Positions 41,561 through 49,442 of a DNA stretch of 64,000 nt are shown here, in pieces. This DNA is from Flavobacteriales bacterium (GTDB taxonomy: Bacteria > Bacteroidota > Bacteroidia > NS11-12g > UBA9320). Both the position numbers and the translations under genes were made by a program. The notes beneath the pieces are model-generated. The model searched no databases. It worked only from the letters and a program-made list of their open reading frames with translations, and had not been told where the DNA came from. The stretch is taken from assembly GCA_020635395.1 (NCBI GenBank), contig JACJZV010000003.1, positions 314,160 through 378,159 on the forward strand. Reading direction: 5' to 3'. How positions within the stretch are numbered: the stretch's first letter is position 1; every line of letters begins with the position of its first letter.

Positions 41561-42403
41561 TTACAAAACTTCTACCACCATCTGCCGTTCAATCGTTTCG
41601 TTGGTTTGCACCAGCATAATTCCTTCTTTTTCATAGATGTTTTGGTTGTGATGCTGGCCGTCGGCAATGCCGCACCAGGGTTCAATACATACAAAATTGG
41701 CGGCAGGTTTTGACCAAATACCTAAAAATGGAAATCCGGGAAAACGAACTTTTAAAAGAGGCGTTTCTTTTTGAAACAGGGTGACTTCTTTTGATTTTAG
41801 CTGTTTGAAGATAAGGGCATCGCGATCAAAAATAGTTTTTGACAATTCAATTTTGTTGCCATTAAATGCAGGCCGCATTTCATGCCTACGAATGCCATTT
41901 TCTACCGTGTCACTTTCTTCAATTTCTGCATATTCAAACTGTAACCAACATTGCTCAACTGGCTCGGCTATAAATGCCGGATGAGCTCCAAAACTTACGG
42001 GCATAGCATTGCCGCCGTGGTTGGTAACCTTAAATGTTTGAAACAGCTGTTTACCCTCCAGTTTGTAATTCAACCTAAAATCAAATACAAACGGGTATTG
42101 CTCAAACGTTTTTTCAGACGGTTTTAATGATAACTCCACTTCCGAAGCATTCCATTTTACCACATCAAACTCGCTGTCGCGGGCAAAACCGTGCTGGCTT
42201 AAGGTATAAATTTCATCCTCCATTTTATATTGATTTTCTATCAATCGGCCAACAATAGGAAACAACACCGGTGCGTGACGTGGCCACACTTCGGGTTGGG
42301 CTTGCCACATATATTCTTTACCCGTTTCCATGTCCTTTAGGCTGTTCAATTCGGCACCTTTTGTAGAAATGGATGCCTGCAAAAATTCGTTTTTAATTAT
42401 CAC
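41561..42403 (-). CDS. Aldose 1-epimerase family protein (LacX-like)
   Basis: A 280-residue beta-sandwich protein of the galactose mutarotase superfamily. GAELNSLKD, WPRHAPVLFPIVGRL, LSQHGFARDSEF (candidate substrate-binding His), FGAHPAF (second His) and FVCIEPWCG with the Glu serving as base candidate match the LacX group. The natural sugar is unknown. It is divergent from glyS with 46 bp between. Confidence 0.88.
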   Translation of the reverse strand: MIIKNEFLQASISTKGAELNSLKDMETGKEYMWQAQPEVWPRHAPVLFPIVGRLIENQYKMEDEIYTLSQHGFARDSEFDVVKWNASEVELSLKPSEKTFEQYPFVFDFRLNYKLEGKQLFQTFKVTNHGGNAMPVSFGAHPAFIAEPVEQCWLQFEYAEIEESDTVENGIRRHEMRPAFNGNKIELSKTIFDRDALIFKQLKSKEVTLFQKETPLLKVRFPGFPFLGIWSKPAANFVCIEPWCGIADGQHHNQNIYEKEGIMLVQTNETIERQMVVEVL

Positions 42404-42424
42404 ACGGCTAAAATATTGAAAGAC

Positions 42425-42432
42425 TAAATTTG
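42425..42432 (+). promoter_or_regulatory. -7 box TAAATTTG upstream of glyS
   Basis: Matches TAnnTTTG, 17 nt before ATG 42450. Confidence 0.5.
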
Positions 42433-42449
42433 CCGCAAATAAAAATTCG

Positions 42450-43985
42450 ATGTCCGAAGAGCATTTTAAGAACGTTATTTCTCATGCCAAAGAGTATGGC
42501 TTTGTGTTTCCAAGTAGCGAAATATACGATGGTTTGGCCGCTGTGTATGATTATGGTCAAAACGGAGTGGAGCTAAAACGCAACATTCGCGAATATTGGT
42601 GGAAAAGCATGGTGCAGCTGCACGAAAATATTGTGGGTGTAGATGCAGCTATTTTTATGCATCCAAAAGTGTGGAAAGCCAGTGGCCACGTGGATGGATT
42701 TAACGACCCCATGATTGACAACAAAGACTCGAAAAAGCGATACAGAGCCGACGTGTTGATTGAGGAGCATCAGGAAAAATATCGGCAGAAAAACCAAAAA
42801 GAAATAGAAAAAGCCAAAGCCAGATTTGGCGATGCCTTTAATGAAGAACAGTTTGTTGCTACCAATCCAAATGTGGTTAGAAACAATCAGAAAATTGCAG
42901 AAATTGATGCCCGACTAAAAGAAGGTTTGGAAAGCGGGGAACTGCAAAAAATCAAAGAATTAATTGAAGATTTGGGCATAGCTTGCCCCATTTCGGGAAG
43001 TAAAAACTGGACCGAAGTTCGGCAATTTAACCTAATGTATAGCACCCAAATGAGTGCCACCGATGGCGAGAGTCAAATTTATCTCAGACCCGAAACCGCC
43101 CAAGGCATTTTTGTAAATTACCTAAATGTGCAAAAAACGGGTAGAATGAAACTGCCTTTTGGTATTGCTCAAACCGGAAAAGCCTTTAGAAATGAGATAG
43201 TTGCCCGCCAATTCATCATGCGTATGAAAGAGTTTGAACAAATGGAAATGCAATTTTTTGTTCAGCCCGGCACCGAGATGGAGTGGTATGCCTATTGGAA
43301 GGAACAGCGACTAAAATGGCATTTGAATTTGGGTATCGATTCAAGAAAATACCGATACCACGACCATGTAAAACTGGCACATTATGCCAATGCAGCGGTT
43401 GATATCGAGTTTGAGTTTCCGTTTGGATTTAAAGAAGTGGAGGGCATCCATTCTCGCACGGATTTCGACCTAAAACAACACGAAGAATATACCGGAAAAA
43501 AACTCCAATACTTCGACCCTGAACGAAACGAAAGCTACGTGCCGTATGTGGTAGAAACCAGCATTGGGCTTGATAGAATGTTTTTGGTGTTGCTTTCTAA
43601 TTGCTTAGAAGAAGAACAACTCGAAAATGGCGAAACCCGCTCGGTGTTGCGACTTCCGGCGGCTTTGGCACCTTATCAATGTGCTATTTTGCCATTGATT
43701 AAAAGAGACGGATTGCCCGAAATGGCTCGAAAAATAATGGCCGAGCTAAGCCTCGATTTCAATTGCTATTACGAAGAAAAAGACAGTATTGGCAAGCGAT
43801 ACAGACGGCAAGATGCCATTGGCACACCCATTTGTATAACAGTAGATCACGACAGCTTAAACGACGAAAGCGTAACCATTCGTTTCCGCGACAGCATGGA
43901 ACAACGTCGGGTAAAAATCAACGAATTGGAAAACATAATTTCCGTCGAAGTAAGCATGAAAGCGTTGTTGAAGAAGTTGGTTTGA
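42450..43985 (+). CDS. glyS: Glycyl-tRNA synthetase, single-chain type
   Basis: The 511-residue class II enzyme attaches glycine to tRNA-Gly. It is of the homodimeric type (not the alpha2beta2 GlyQ/GlyS type): it starts SHAKEYGFVFPSSEIYDGLAAVYDYG and has WKASGHVDGFNDPM, the motif 2 region LPFGIAQTGKAFRNEI, EMQFFVQPGTE and the anticodon-binding C-terminal domain beginning PYQCAILPLIKRD. Length is normal. Confidence 0.97.
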   Translation: MSEEHFKNVISHAKEYGFVFPSSEIYDGLAAVYDYGQNGVELKRNIREYWWKSMVQLHENIVGVDAAIFMHPKVWKASGHVDGFNDPMIDNKDSKKRYRADVLIEEHQEKYRQKNQKEIEKAKARFGDAFNEEQFVATNPNVVRNNQKIAEIDARLKEGLESGELQKIKELIEDLGIACPISGSKNWTEVRQFNLMYSTQMSATDGESQIYLRPETAQGIFVNYLNVQKTGRMKLPFGIAQTGKAFRNEIVARQFIMRMKEFEQMEMQFFVQPGTEMEWYAYWKEQRLKWHLNLGIDSRKYRYHDHVKLAHYANAAVDIEFEFPFGFKEVEGIHSRTDFDLKQHEEYTGKKLQYFDPERNESYVPYVVETSIGLDRMFLVLLSNCLEEEQLENGETRSVLRLPAALAPYQCAILPLIKRDGLPEMARKIMAELSLDFNCYYEEKDSIGKRYRRQDAIGTPICITVDHDSLNDESVTIRFRDSMEQRRVKINELENIISVEVSMKALLKKLV

Positions 43986-44016
43986 TGAAGAACCACACTC
44001 AAAAATACTTCAAATG

Positions 44017-44053
44017 CTCGCCAAAAGTCGAAAAAAAATCGAGTTTTGGCGAG
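44017..44053. repeat. Palindrome downstream of the AAA ATPase gene (and of glyS)
   Basis: CTCGCCAAAAGTCGA and TCGAGTTTTGGCGAG form a stem with one bulged pair and an A7 loop. It may end glyS transcription, but it lacks a T run. The same TTTTGGCGA core flanks the other side of the ATPase gene. Confidence 0.7.
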
Positions 44054-44064
44054 TAATAATGCAC
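44044..44064. repeat. 21-bp inverted repeat, left copy around the ATPase gene
   Basis: Identical in reverse complement to 45527-45547, which covers the ATPase start codon. The core reads TTTTGGCGAGTAATAATG, then CAC. Confidence 0.7.
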
Positions 44065-44080
44065 TTATATTTAATCTATA

Positions 44081-45532
44081 TTACTCAAAAACAGTGAGTT
44101 GAAATAAATCTTTAGCTGTTATTACGTTGTCCATTTGGTCGAGTTTCCATTTATTATCTACAACTCCAAAAGGGGTGATGATTGTGTTGAATAAGGCGTA
44201 CTTTTTCTTTTTCACATGTCTTCTAAAAGATTCTCTTCGCTTGCGAAGTGTCGTAGCTATTTGCTCCGTAATTATTAAATCATCGGCATAAAATTTCATT
44301 TCGCAAATGTTGATGCCCTTATCGGCACGCTCAATCAGCAAATCAATCTGAAAACCCTCTTCGGTTTCTGTTTTTTTGCGGTAAAAACTTCCCACCTGCG
44401 TGCGAATTCCACCGATATTTAGGGCATTTTTAATGGCATTAACATGCCGAATACACACATTTTCGAAGGCATATCCGCACCAGCTTACATAGCGTTGTTC
44501 TTGCGAAATACTTTGCCAAATATGCGATGTGTTTAGCTTTTGTTTTTCAATAAAATTGAGGTAAAAAAGGCTGTATTCATCCACAAGACGGTAAAGTGTT
44601 TCTTTACTCGATTTAAAAATGGGCGAAAGCGATGATATAAACGAAGATTGCTCCAGTTCTTCTAATACCTTCGTGAGCCCACCTCCAGTAGCAATTCCGG
44701 TCTTTTTTTGAATGTCCGAACGAGTAAGTCCTGTTCGAGACTCGGCCAATGCCCGAATTACTTTTATATGATTTTCGGGGTAATCGTACAAGGCATTGTA
44801 GAGGTTGTTAAACTCCGATTGCAAGATTCCATCCTTCGTAAAGCACATTCTATCAATAGTTTGCGAGGCAGATTCACCACGTTGAACGTTCTCTAAATAA
44901 TGTGGCACACCACCTGTAATCATATAAAGTTGTAAAATGTGATATTCCGGAAGATTTATATTTTTGGATTGTAACAGTTTTTGTGTTTCATACAGTGTAA
45001 AGGGCTTTAAATGAATTTGTTGTGTTACCCGATTGTGCAGTCCACCTTTGTGATTTATCACCTTTCTAATCATCCATGAAGCTGCCGAACCACAAATAAC
45101 CACCACCAGATTTTTTTTTGATGCCCAGTCGTTCCACCAGTATCCAAATTCTTGCAAAAAGCCGGAGCGGTGCGAGTCTATCCACGGGAGTTCGTCAAAA
45201 AAAATAACTCTTTTTTTCTTAGTTTTGGGTAGATTGTCGAGGTAGCCCTTTAGTGTTTCGAAGGCTTGATACCAGCTGGCCGGGCGTTTTATTGGAATTC
45301 CGCCATTAAACCGTTCCGAAAGTTTGTCTGCAAACTTTTGGAGTTGCGTTTTTTTGTTGGAAAACTGAGTGCCAACAAAATCAAAAATCATTTCGTTTTT
45401 ATACACTTCTCTTATCAGGTAGGTTTTGCCTACTCTTCGCCTACCAAACACCGACAACATCTCTGATTTTGAGGTAATTAACAGGTCGTGCATAATACTA
45501 ATTTCGGGTTCTCTGCCAATCATTAGGTGCAT
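44081..45532 (-). CDS. AAA ATPase of the archaeal-ATPase/DUF234 type
   Basis: The 483-residue protein has Walker A FGRRRVGKT (residues 29-37), Walker B VIFFDELPW, a sensor segment VVVICGSAASWM, and the family segment YMITGGVPHYLENV. A winged-helix-like part follows, with GLTRSDIQKKTGIATGGGLTKVLEELEQSSFI, and a nuclease-like C-terminal DUF234 region (YAFENVCIRHV, EGFQIDLLIERADKGINICEMKFY, the D-x-L and E-M-K residues of a PD-(D/E)xK fold). Such genes are widespread, solitary and without a clear role. Both gene ends are bounded by palindromes. Confidence 0.88.
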   Translation of the reverse strand: MHLMIGREPEISIMHDLLITSKSEMLSVFGRRRVGKTYLIREVYKNEMIFDFVGTQFSNKKTQLQKFADKLSERFNGGIPIKRPASWYQAFETLKGYLDNLPKTKKKRVIFFDELPWIDSHRSGFLQEFGYWWNDWASKKNLVVVICGSAASWMIRKVINHKGGLHNRVTQQIHLKPFTLYETQKLLQSKNINLPEYHILQLYMITGGVPHYLENVQRGESASQTIDRMCFTKDGILQSEFNNLYNALYDYPENHIKVIRALAESRTGLTRSDIQKKTGIATGGGLTKVLEELEQSSFISSLSPIFKSSKETLYRLVDEYSLFYLNFIEKQKLNTSHIWQSISQEQRYVSWCGYAFENVCIRHVNAIKNALNIGGIRTQVGSFYRKKTETEEGFQIDLLIERADKGINICEMKFYADDLIITEQIATTLRKRRESFRRHVKKKKYALFNTIITPFGVVDNKWKLDQMDNVITAKDLFQLTVFE

Positions 45533-45547
45533 TATTACTCGCCAAAA
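45527..45547. repeat. 21-bp inverted repeat, right copy, overlapping the ATPase start
   Basis: Exact reverse complement of 44044-44064. It contains the ATG (45530-45532) and the second codon of the ATPase gene plus its immediate leader. Confidence 0.7.
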
Positions 45548-45585
45548 GTATTATTTTTTGTTAGTTTTGGCAACTAATAACACAT

Positions 45586-45634
45586 TTATTATTCGCCAAA
45601 AGTGGGTATTTTTTTTACTTTTGGCGAATAATAA
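45586..45634. repeat. Perfect 18-bp-arm palindrome upstream of the ATPase gene
   Basis: TTATTATTCGCCAAAAGT and ACTTTTGGCGAATAATAA with a 13-nt loop. A further partial copy (AGTTTTGGCAACTAATAA) lies at 45563-45580. Candidate autoregulatory operator or element end. Confidence 0.75.
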
Positions 45635-45728
45635 TGATACGTTTTTAATGCTAAAGTCTTTAAAATAAAGAATATATAACCCAATTTGGTTTGTTGAAAT
45701 TTCAACAAAATTCGTATAAAATTCGTTA

Positions 45729-46262
45729 TTATTCTTCGTCCTCTAGTTCCCAGTTTCGTTGGCTGTCAATGAGTTCGTCAATTTCAAGAATGGCTGCTTT
45801 TCGTTTCTCCTTCACTTTTTTTAAGTATTCTTCGGAGTGTCCGACTGTGGCAATTTCGGAATTATAAAAAGAAATGATTGTGTTCAACGCGTTCAATCTC
45901 GAAGATATACGCATTTCTTGAACCTGTTGTTCTAATGCTTTTTCCGACCGAAGCTGTGCCGCGGCAGATTTTTTCAGCTCAGCTCGGTTAAGCGAAATTT
46001 CCTTTTTCTGGAGTTCTAAGTCCTTCTTTTGCAATACGTTGGCATAAATAAGTCCGGCAAAAGCAAGCCCCGAAAACAGGGCATTAACCGCCCCAAACAT
46101 ATCGCCAAAAGTGCCTCGGTTGTCCCAATTGTCGATGTATGCATGAACCAAAAAGCCTGAAACAAGCCAAATAACTATGGTTAAACCAATCAACGACCAT
46201 AAAAGGCCAATTTTTTTGTTTAGACCAATATTTAATTCGGGTTCTAATTCTGACTTTGCCAT
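45729..46262 (-). CDS. Two-helix membrane protein with coiled coil
   Basis: A 177-residue protein with two N-terminal membrane helices (LLWSLIGLTIVIWLVSGFLV; AVNALFSGLAFAGLIYANVL). Between them is the segment NWDNRGTFGDMFGAVNALFSG, which recurs in many bacterial membrane proteins of unknown role. A heptad-rich coiled coil follows (LQKKDLELQKKEISLNRAELKK). A cytoplasmic tail ends in acidic residues. No function is assigned. Confidence 0.72.
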   Translation of the reverse strand: MAKSELEPELNIGLNKKIGLLWSLIGLTIVIWLVSGFLVHAYIDNWDNRGTFGDMFGAVNALFSGLAFAGLIYANVLQKKDLELQKKEISLNRAELKKSAAAQLRSEKALEQQVQEMRISSRLNALNTIISFYNSEIATVGHSEEYLKKVKEKRKAAILEIDELIDSQRNWELEDEE

Positions 46263-46571
46263 TATGCAATGTTAGAACTTTTTTTAAATGCTATCAACGT
46301 TTAATTCGGCAAATGCAAACCCAACTTCAGGTTCTTTTGTCAAAAAAATTAGATTAAACATCGTTCATCCACTACTTTAGTAATAAACGGCAACCTCCTT
46401 TTCTATATAAAACCGCATGCCTATTTACCATTTTCTAATTCAATTTCGCATACCTTCAAATACTGTTTGGTAATCGCCAACTTTGGATTAAAAAGTTCTT
46501 TGATTGCCTTTTGGATGTATAGATTTTGGCGATTCACAGTTTTTTGACCTTCACTTCACAAAAGCACCCCC
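46263..46571. other. Gene-free interval of about 310 bp
   Basis: No gene with a normal start is seen. On the minus strand 46421-46537 is open for 39 codons from a GTG (VNRQNLYIQKAIKELF...), possibly the tail of a decayed gene. No promoter, repeat or RNA structure stands out. Confidence 0.4.
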
Positions 46572-47156
46572 TCAATGCAACGCTGCCCGTACTGGAATTT
46601 GTTGGATAATTTCGGCTTCGGCGGTCATGAGTTGTTCGAGGCGGTCATATACTTCTTGTTCGGAAAAATAGTTGAGGGCAAATTTCACGAAGATGTGTCC
46701 GTGCTTGGCCTCGCTGGTCCAGAGGGCTTTGTAGAATTTTTTGAGGTCGTCGTTTTGCACATGGTCGGCCACCATTTTAAACCGCTCCGCCCCCCGGCAT
46801 TCCAACACCGAACCCAATAGCAGTTTGTCCAAAAAACGTTCGTTTCGTCCGCTTCTGGCCAGTTTCATTAGTTGGTTTACATATTCGTCCTTCTCTATTT
46901 CGTGGTTGAGTGTAATGCCTTGATGCTGCATAATTTCGTACACCTGCCTGAAATGCTCCAACTCCTCGATAGCAGTATCCATGAGCTCGGGCAAAATCTC
47001 CAATCGGTCGGGATATTTGGCCACAAAACTCAATGCCATGCCACTGGCCTTTCGCTCACAATCGGCATGATCTCTCAAAAATTTTGGAAAATCGGCCAAA
47101 ACGGCTTCAATCCATTCTTTGCTAGATGCCACTTTTACATCTATCGAAAGTTTCAT
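46572..47156 (-). CDS. MiaE-like tRNA-modifying di-iron hydroxylase
   Basis: A 194-residue ferritin-like protein. Di-iron ligands are visible as E-x2-H in EELEHFRQVYEIM, plus CERKASG, ECRGAERFKMV and SEAKHGHIFVKF. These match MiaE, which hydroxylates 2-methylthio-isopentenyl-adenosine at position 37 of tRNA. It lies 4 nt downstream of hutU, an operon partner with no obvious pathway link. Confidence 0.88.
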   Translation of the reverse strand: MKLSIDVKVASSKEWIEAVLADFPKFLRDHADCERKASGMALSFVAKYPDRLEILPELMDTAIEELEHFRQVYEIMQHQGITLNHEIEKDEYVNQLMKLARSGRNERFLDKLLLGSVLECRGAERFKMVADHVQNDDLKKFYKALWTSEAKHGHIFVKFALNYFSEQEVYDRLEQLMTAEAEIIQQIPVRAALH

Positions 47157-47160
47157 TTTG

Positions 47161-48807
47161 TTAGATTTTTAACCCAAATTTTTGTGCTGTCTCATCGGCA
47201 ATTTCATAACCCGCATCAGCATGTCGAATAACACCCATGGCAGGGTCGTTGTGCAACACACGTCTCAATCGGTCGTGGGCATCCTGTGTTCCGTCGGCCA
47301 CAATCACCATTCCAGCATGTAGGCTATAACCCATGCCTACCCCTCCCCCATGATGAAAACTTACCCAACTTGCACCTCCGGCGGTATTTATCAGAGCATT
47401 CAAAATCGGCCAATCGGCCACCGCATCGGTTCCATCTTTCATGGCCTCCGTTTCGCGGTTTGGCGAAGCCACAGAGCCAGTATCCAAATGGTCGCGACCA
47501 ATAACAATTGGAGCCGATATTTCGCCATTTTTAACCATATCGTTAAAGGCCAATGCAGCTTTTTCACGTTCGCCCATTTTAAGCCAACATATACGAGCTG
47601 GCAGACCTTGAAATGCAATCTTTTCTTTGGCCATATCCAACCAACGAATCAAACCTTGGTTGTTTGGAAACAACTCTTTCAATTTTTGGTCTAATTTAAA
47701 AATATCATTTTCATCGCCACTCAATGCCACAAATCGGAAAGGCCCTGAACCCTCGCAAAACAATGGACGGATGTATGCCGGAACAAATCCCGGAAAATCA
47801 AACGCATTTTGCACACCGTTGGCCAAAGCCTGTCCGCGAATATTGTTTCCATAATCAAATGTAATGGCTCCCCGCTTTTGCAACTCCAACATCAGTTTTA
47901 CATGTGTACACATGCCTTGCAACGATAATTTTCGGTATTTTTCGGGGTCATTTTCTCTTAGTTTGTTCGCTTCTTCTACCGACAAATTTTCTGGAAAATA
48001 TCCCACCAACTCATCATGTGCCGAAGTTTGGTCGGTAAGCGTATCGGGGGTTATGTTTCGTTGCACCAATCGGTTGAGCAAATCAATGGCGTTGCAAACA
48101 ACTCCAATAGAAATGGCCTCGTTGTTCTGTTTGGCGGTCAATGCCCAATCTATGGCTTCATCAATATTGGAAGTCATTTTATCCAAATATCGGGTTTCGA
48201 GCCTTTTTTGCACTCGCCATTCTTCCATTTCGGCGGCAAGGCAAACGCCCTCGTTCATAGTTATTGCCAGTGGTTGAGCTCCACCCATTCCACCCAAACC
48301 GGCGGTCACGTTTAGTGTTCCTTTTAAACTTCCGTTGTAATGTTTTCTGGCCAAGGAGAGATAGGTTTCGTAGGTGCCCTGCACAATGCCCTGGGAGCCA
48401 ATATATATCCAGCTACCGGCAGTCATTTGGCCATACATAATCAATCCTTTTTTCTCTAATTCGTTGAAATGATCCCAGTTTGCCCAATGACCAACCAAAT
48501 TAGAGTTGGCAATTAACACTCTCGGAGCATTTTTGTGCGAACGCAACACACCCACAGGTTTTCCAGACTGCACCATCAAGGTTTGGTCATCATCCAATTG
48601 CTGAAGAATTTCTAAAATTTTATCAAAACTTTCCCAGTTTCGAGCAGCTTTTCCACGACCACCATATACAATCAAATCTTCTGGACGCTCGGCCACATCA
48701 GGGTCGAGGTTGTTTTGTATCATTCTATAAACCGCCTCTTGCACCCAGCCTTTGCAGTGCAATTGTGTTCCGGTTGGGGCTTTAATAATTCTTTTTGCTG
48801 AAGTCAT
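47161..48807 (-). CDS. hutU: Urocanate hydratase
   Basis: The 548-residue NAD-dependent enzyme converts urocanate to imidazolone propionate in histidine breakdown. Key segments: YGGRGKAARNWESF, MTAGSWIYIGSQGIVQGTYET, and GLGGMGGAQP (residues 170-179, NAD binding). Near the C-terminus are ASWVSFHHGGGVGMGYSLHAG and DPAMGVIRHADAGYE. Length is standard. No other hut gene is in the window, so the pathway must be split across the genome. TAACTTTG ends 4 nt before the ATG. Confidence 0.96.
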   Translation of the reverse strand: MTSAKRIIKAPTGTQLHCKGWVQEAVYRMIQNNLDPDVAERPEDLIVYGGRGKAARNWESFDKILEILQQLDDDQTLMVQSGKPVGVLRSHKNAPRVLIANSNLVGHWANWDHFNELEKKGLIMYGQMTAGSWIYIGSQGIVQGTYETYLSLARKHYNGSLKGTLNVTAGLGGMGGAQPLAITMNEGVCLAAEMEEWRVQKRLETRYLDKMTSNIDEAIDWALTAKQNNEAISIGVVCNAIDLLNRLVQRNITPDTLTDQTSAHDELVGYFPENLSVEEANKLRENDPEKYRKLSLQGMCTHVKLMLELQKRGAITFDYGNNIRGQALANGVQNAFDFPGFVPAYIRPLFCEGSGPFRFVALSGDENDIFKLDQKLKELFPNNQGLIRWLDMAKEKIAFQGLPARICWLKMGEREKAALAFNDMVKNGEISAPIVIGRDHLDTGSVASPNRETEAMKDGTDAVADWPILNALINTAGGASWVSFHHGGGVGMGYSLHAGMVIVADGTQDAHDRLRRVLHNDPAMGVIRHADAGYEIADETAQKFGLKI

Positions 48808-48811
48808 GCGG

Positions 48812-48819
48812 CAAAGTTA
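48812..48819 (-). promoter_or_regulatory. -7 box TAACTTTG, four bases before the hutU start codon
   Basis: TAACTTTG-CCGC-ATG. As at PPK2, use of this box predicts a leaderless or near-leaderless mRNA. Confidence 0.5.
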
Positions 48820-48893
48820 GTAGTTTAGTTTATTTGATGTTTAGGGGAATAAATGATTCAATGCATAATGCATTCGATTTTAAAATTCCAGAA

Positions 48894-49442
48894 TCAACGC
48901 TTTAAACCCGAATTATGAAAATCGTATTTGTATTTGGTGTAAAATGTATGATAGTAAGAACTAAAAAAACGCCATTTAGGGCGAGGGTAGTAGAACGACT
49001 TTATGCCAAACCACGGCATTTGATATGAAGGGGTGGTATAACTAAAATCTGTATTCCATCCAGCAACTCTACATCTAACTGCTCCCCTATAACCATGCGT
49101 GTATTTTGCCTTGCCGAGGCCGGTTTTTAGGTCAAAATTTTCTCCTTCCAACATTACATCATACACACTATGCCAATGAATTTCATTGGTTTTAAATTTT
49201 TTGACAGAAGTAAAATATCGACCATAAGTCAACCCAAAGTTTACGGGACGGTTATTTATTGTGGACTTTATTAACCCAAAATCACACTCAAAACCCAACG
49301 AAATACCTTTGGTTGTTAATCCATATCCCAATGAAATGCCGGGAGACACATATTTTATTACTTGTGCATTGGCATGAAAAAAGATGCTCATAGCCATGAG
49401 CAAAACAAAAAATTTCTTATAGCTCCACCCTATCGTTTCCAT
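48894..49442 (-). CDS. Secreted hypothetical, probable outer-membrane protein
   Basis: A 182-residue protein with a signal peptide (FFVLLMAMSIFFHANAQ) and alternating strands rich in Tyr/Phe (VSPGISLGYGLTTKGISLGFECDFGL). No family recognised. Its start overlaps the end of the subtilase gene by 26 nt, so it is coupled to it. Confidence 0.65.
   Translation of the reverse strand: METIGWSYKKFFVLLMAMSIFFHANAQVIKYVSPGISLGYGLTTKGISLGFECDFGLIKSTINNRPVNFGLTYGRYFTSVKKFKTNEIHWHSVYDVMLEGENFDLKTGLGKAKYTHGYRGAVRCRVAGWNTDFSYTTPSYQMPWFGIKSFYYPRPKWRFFSSYYHTFYTKYKYDFHNSGLKR

Noticed and set aside
46421..46537. 39-codon minus-strand frame from GTG
   Set aside because: Too short, no ATG, no recognised domain; kept only as a possible gene remnant in the description of the gap.
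47161..48807. A complete histidine-utilisation operon around hutU
   Set aside because: No hutH, hutI or hutG is adjacent; the partner is a MiaE-like gene.
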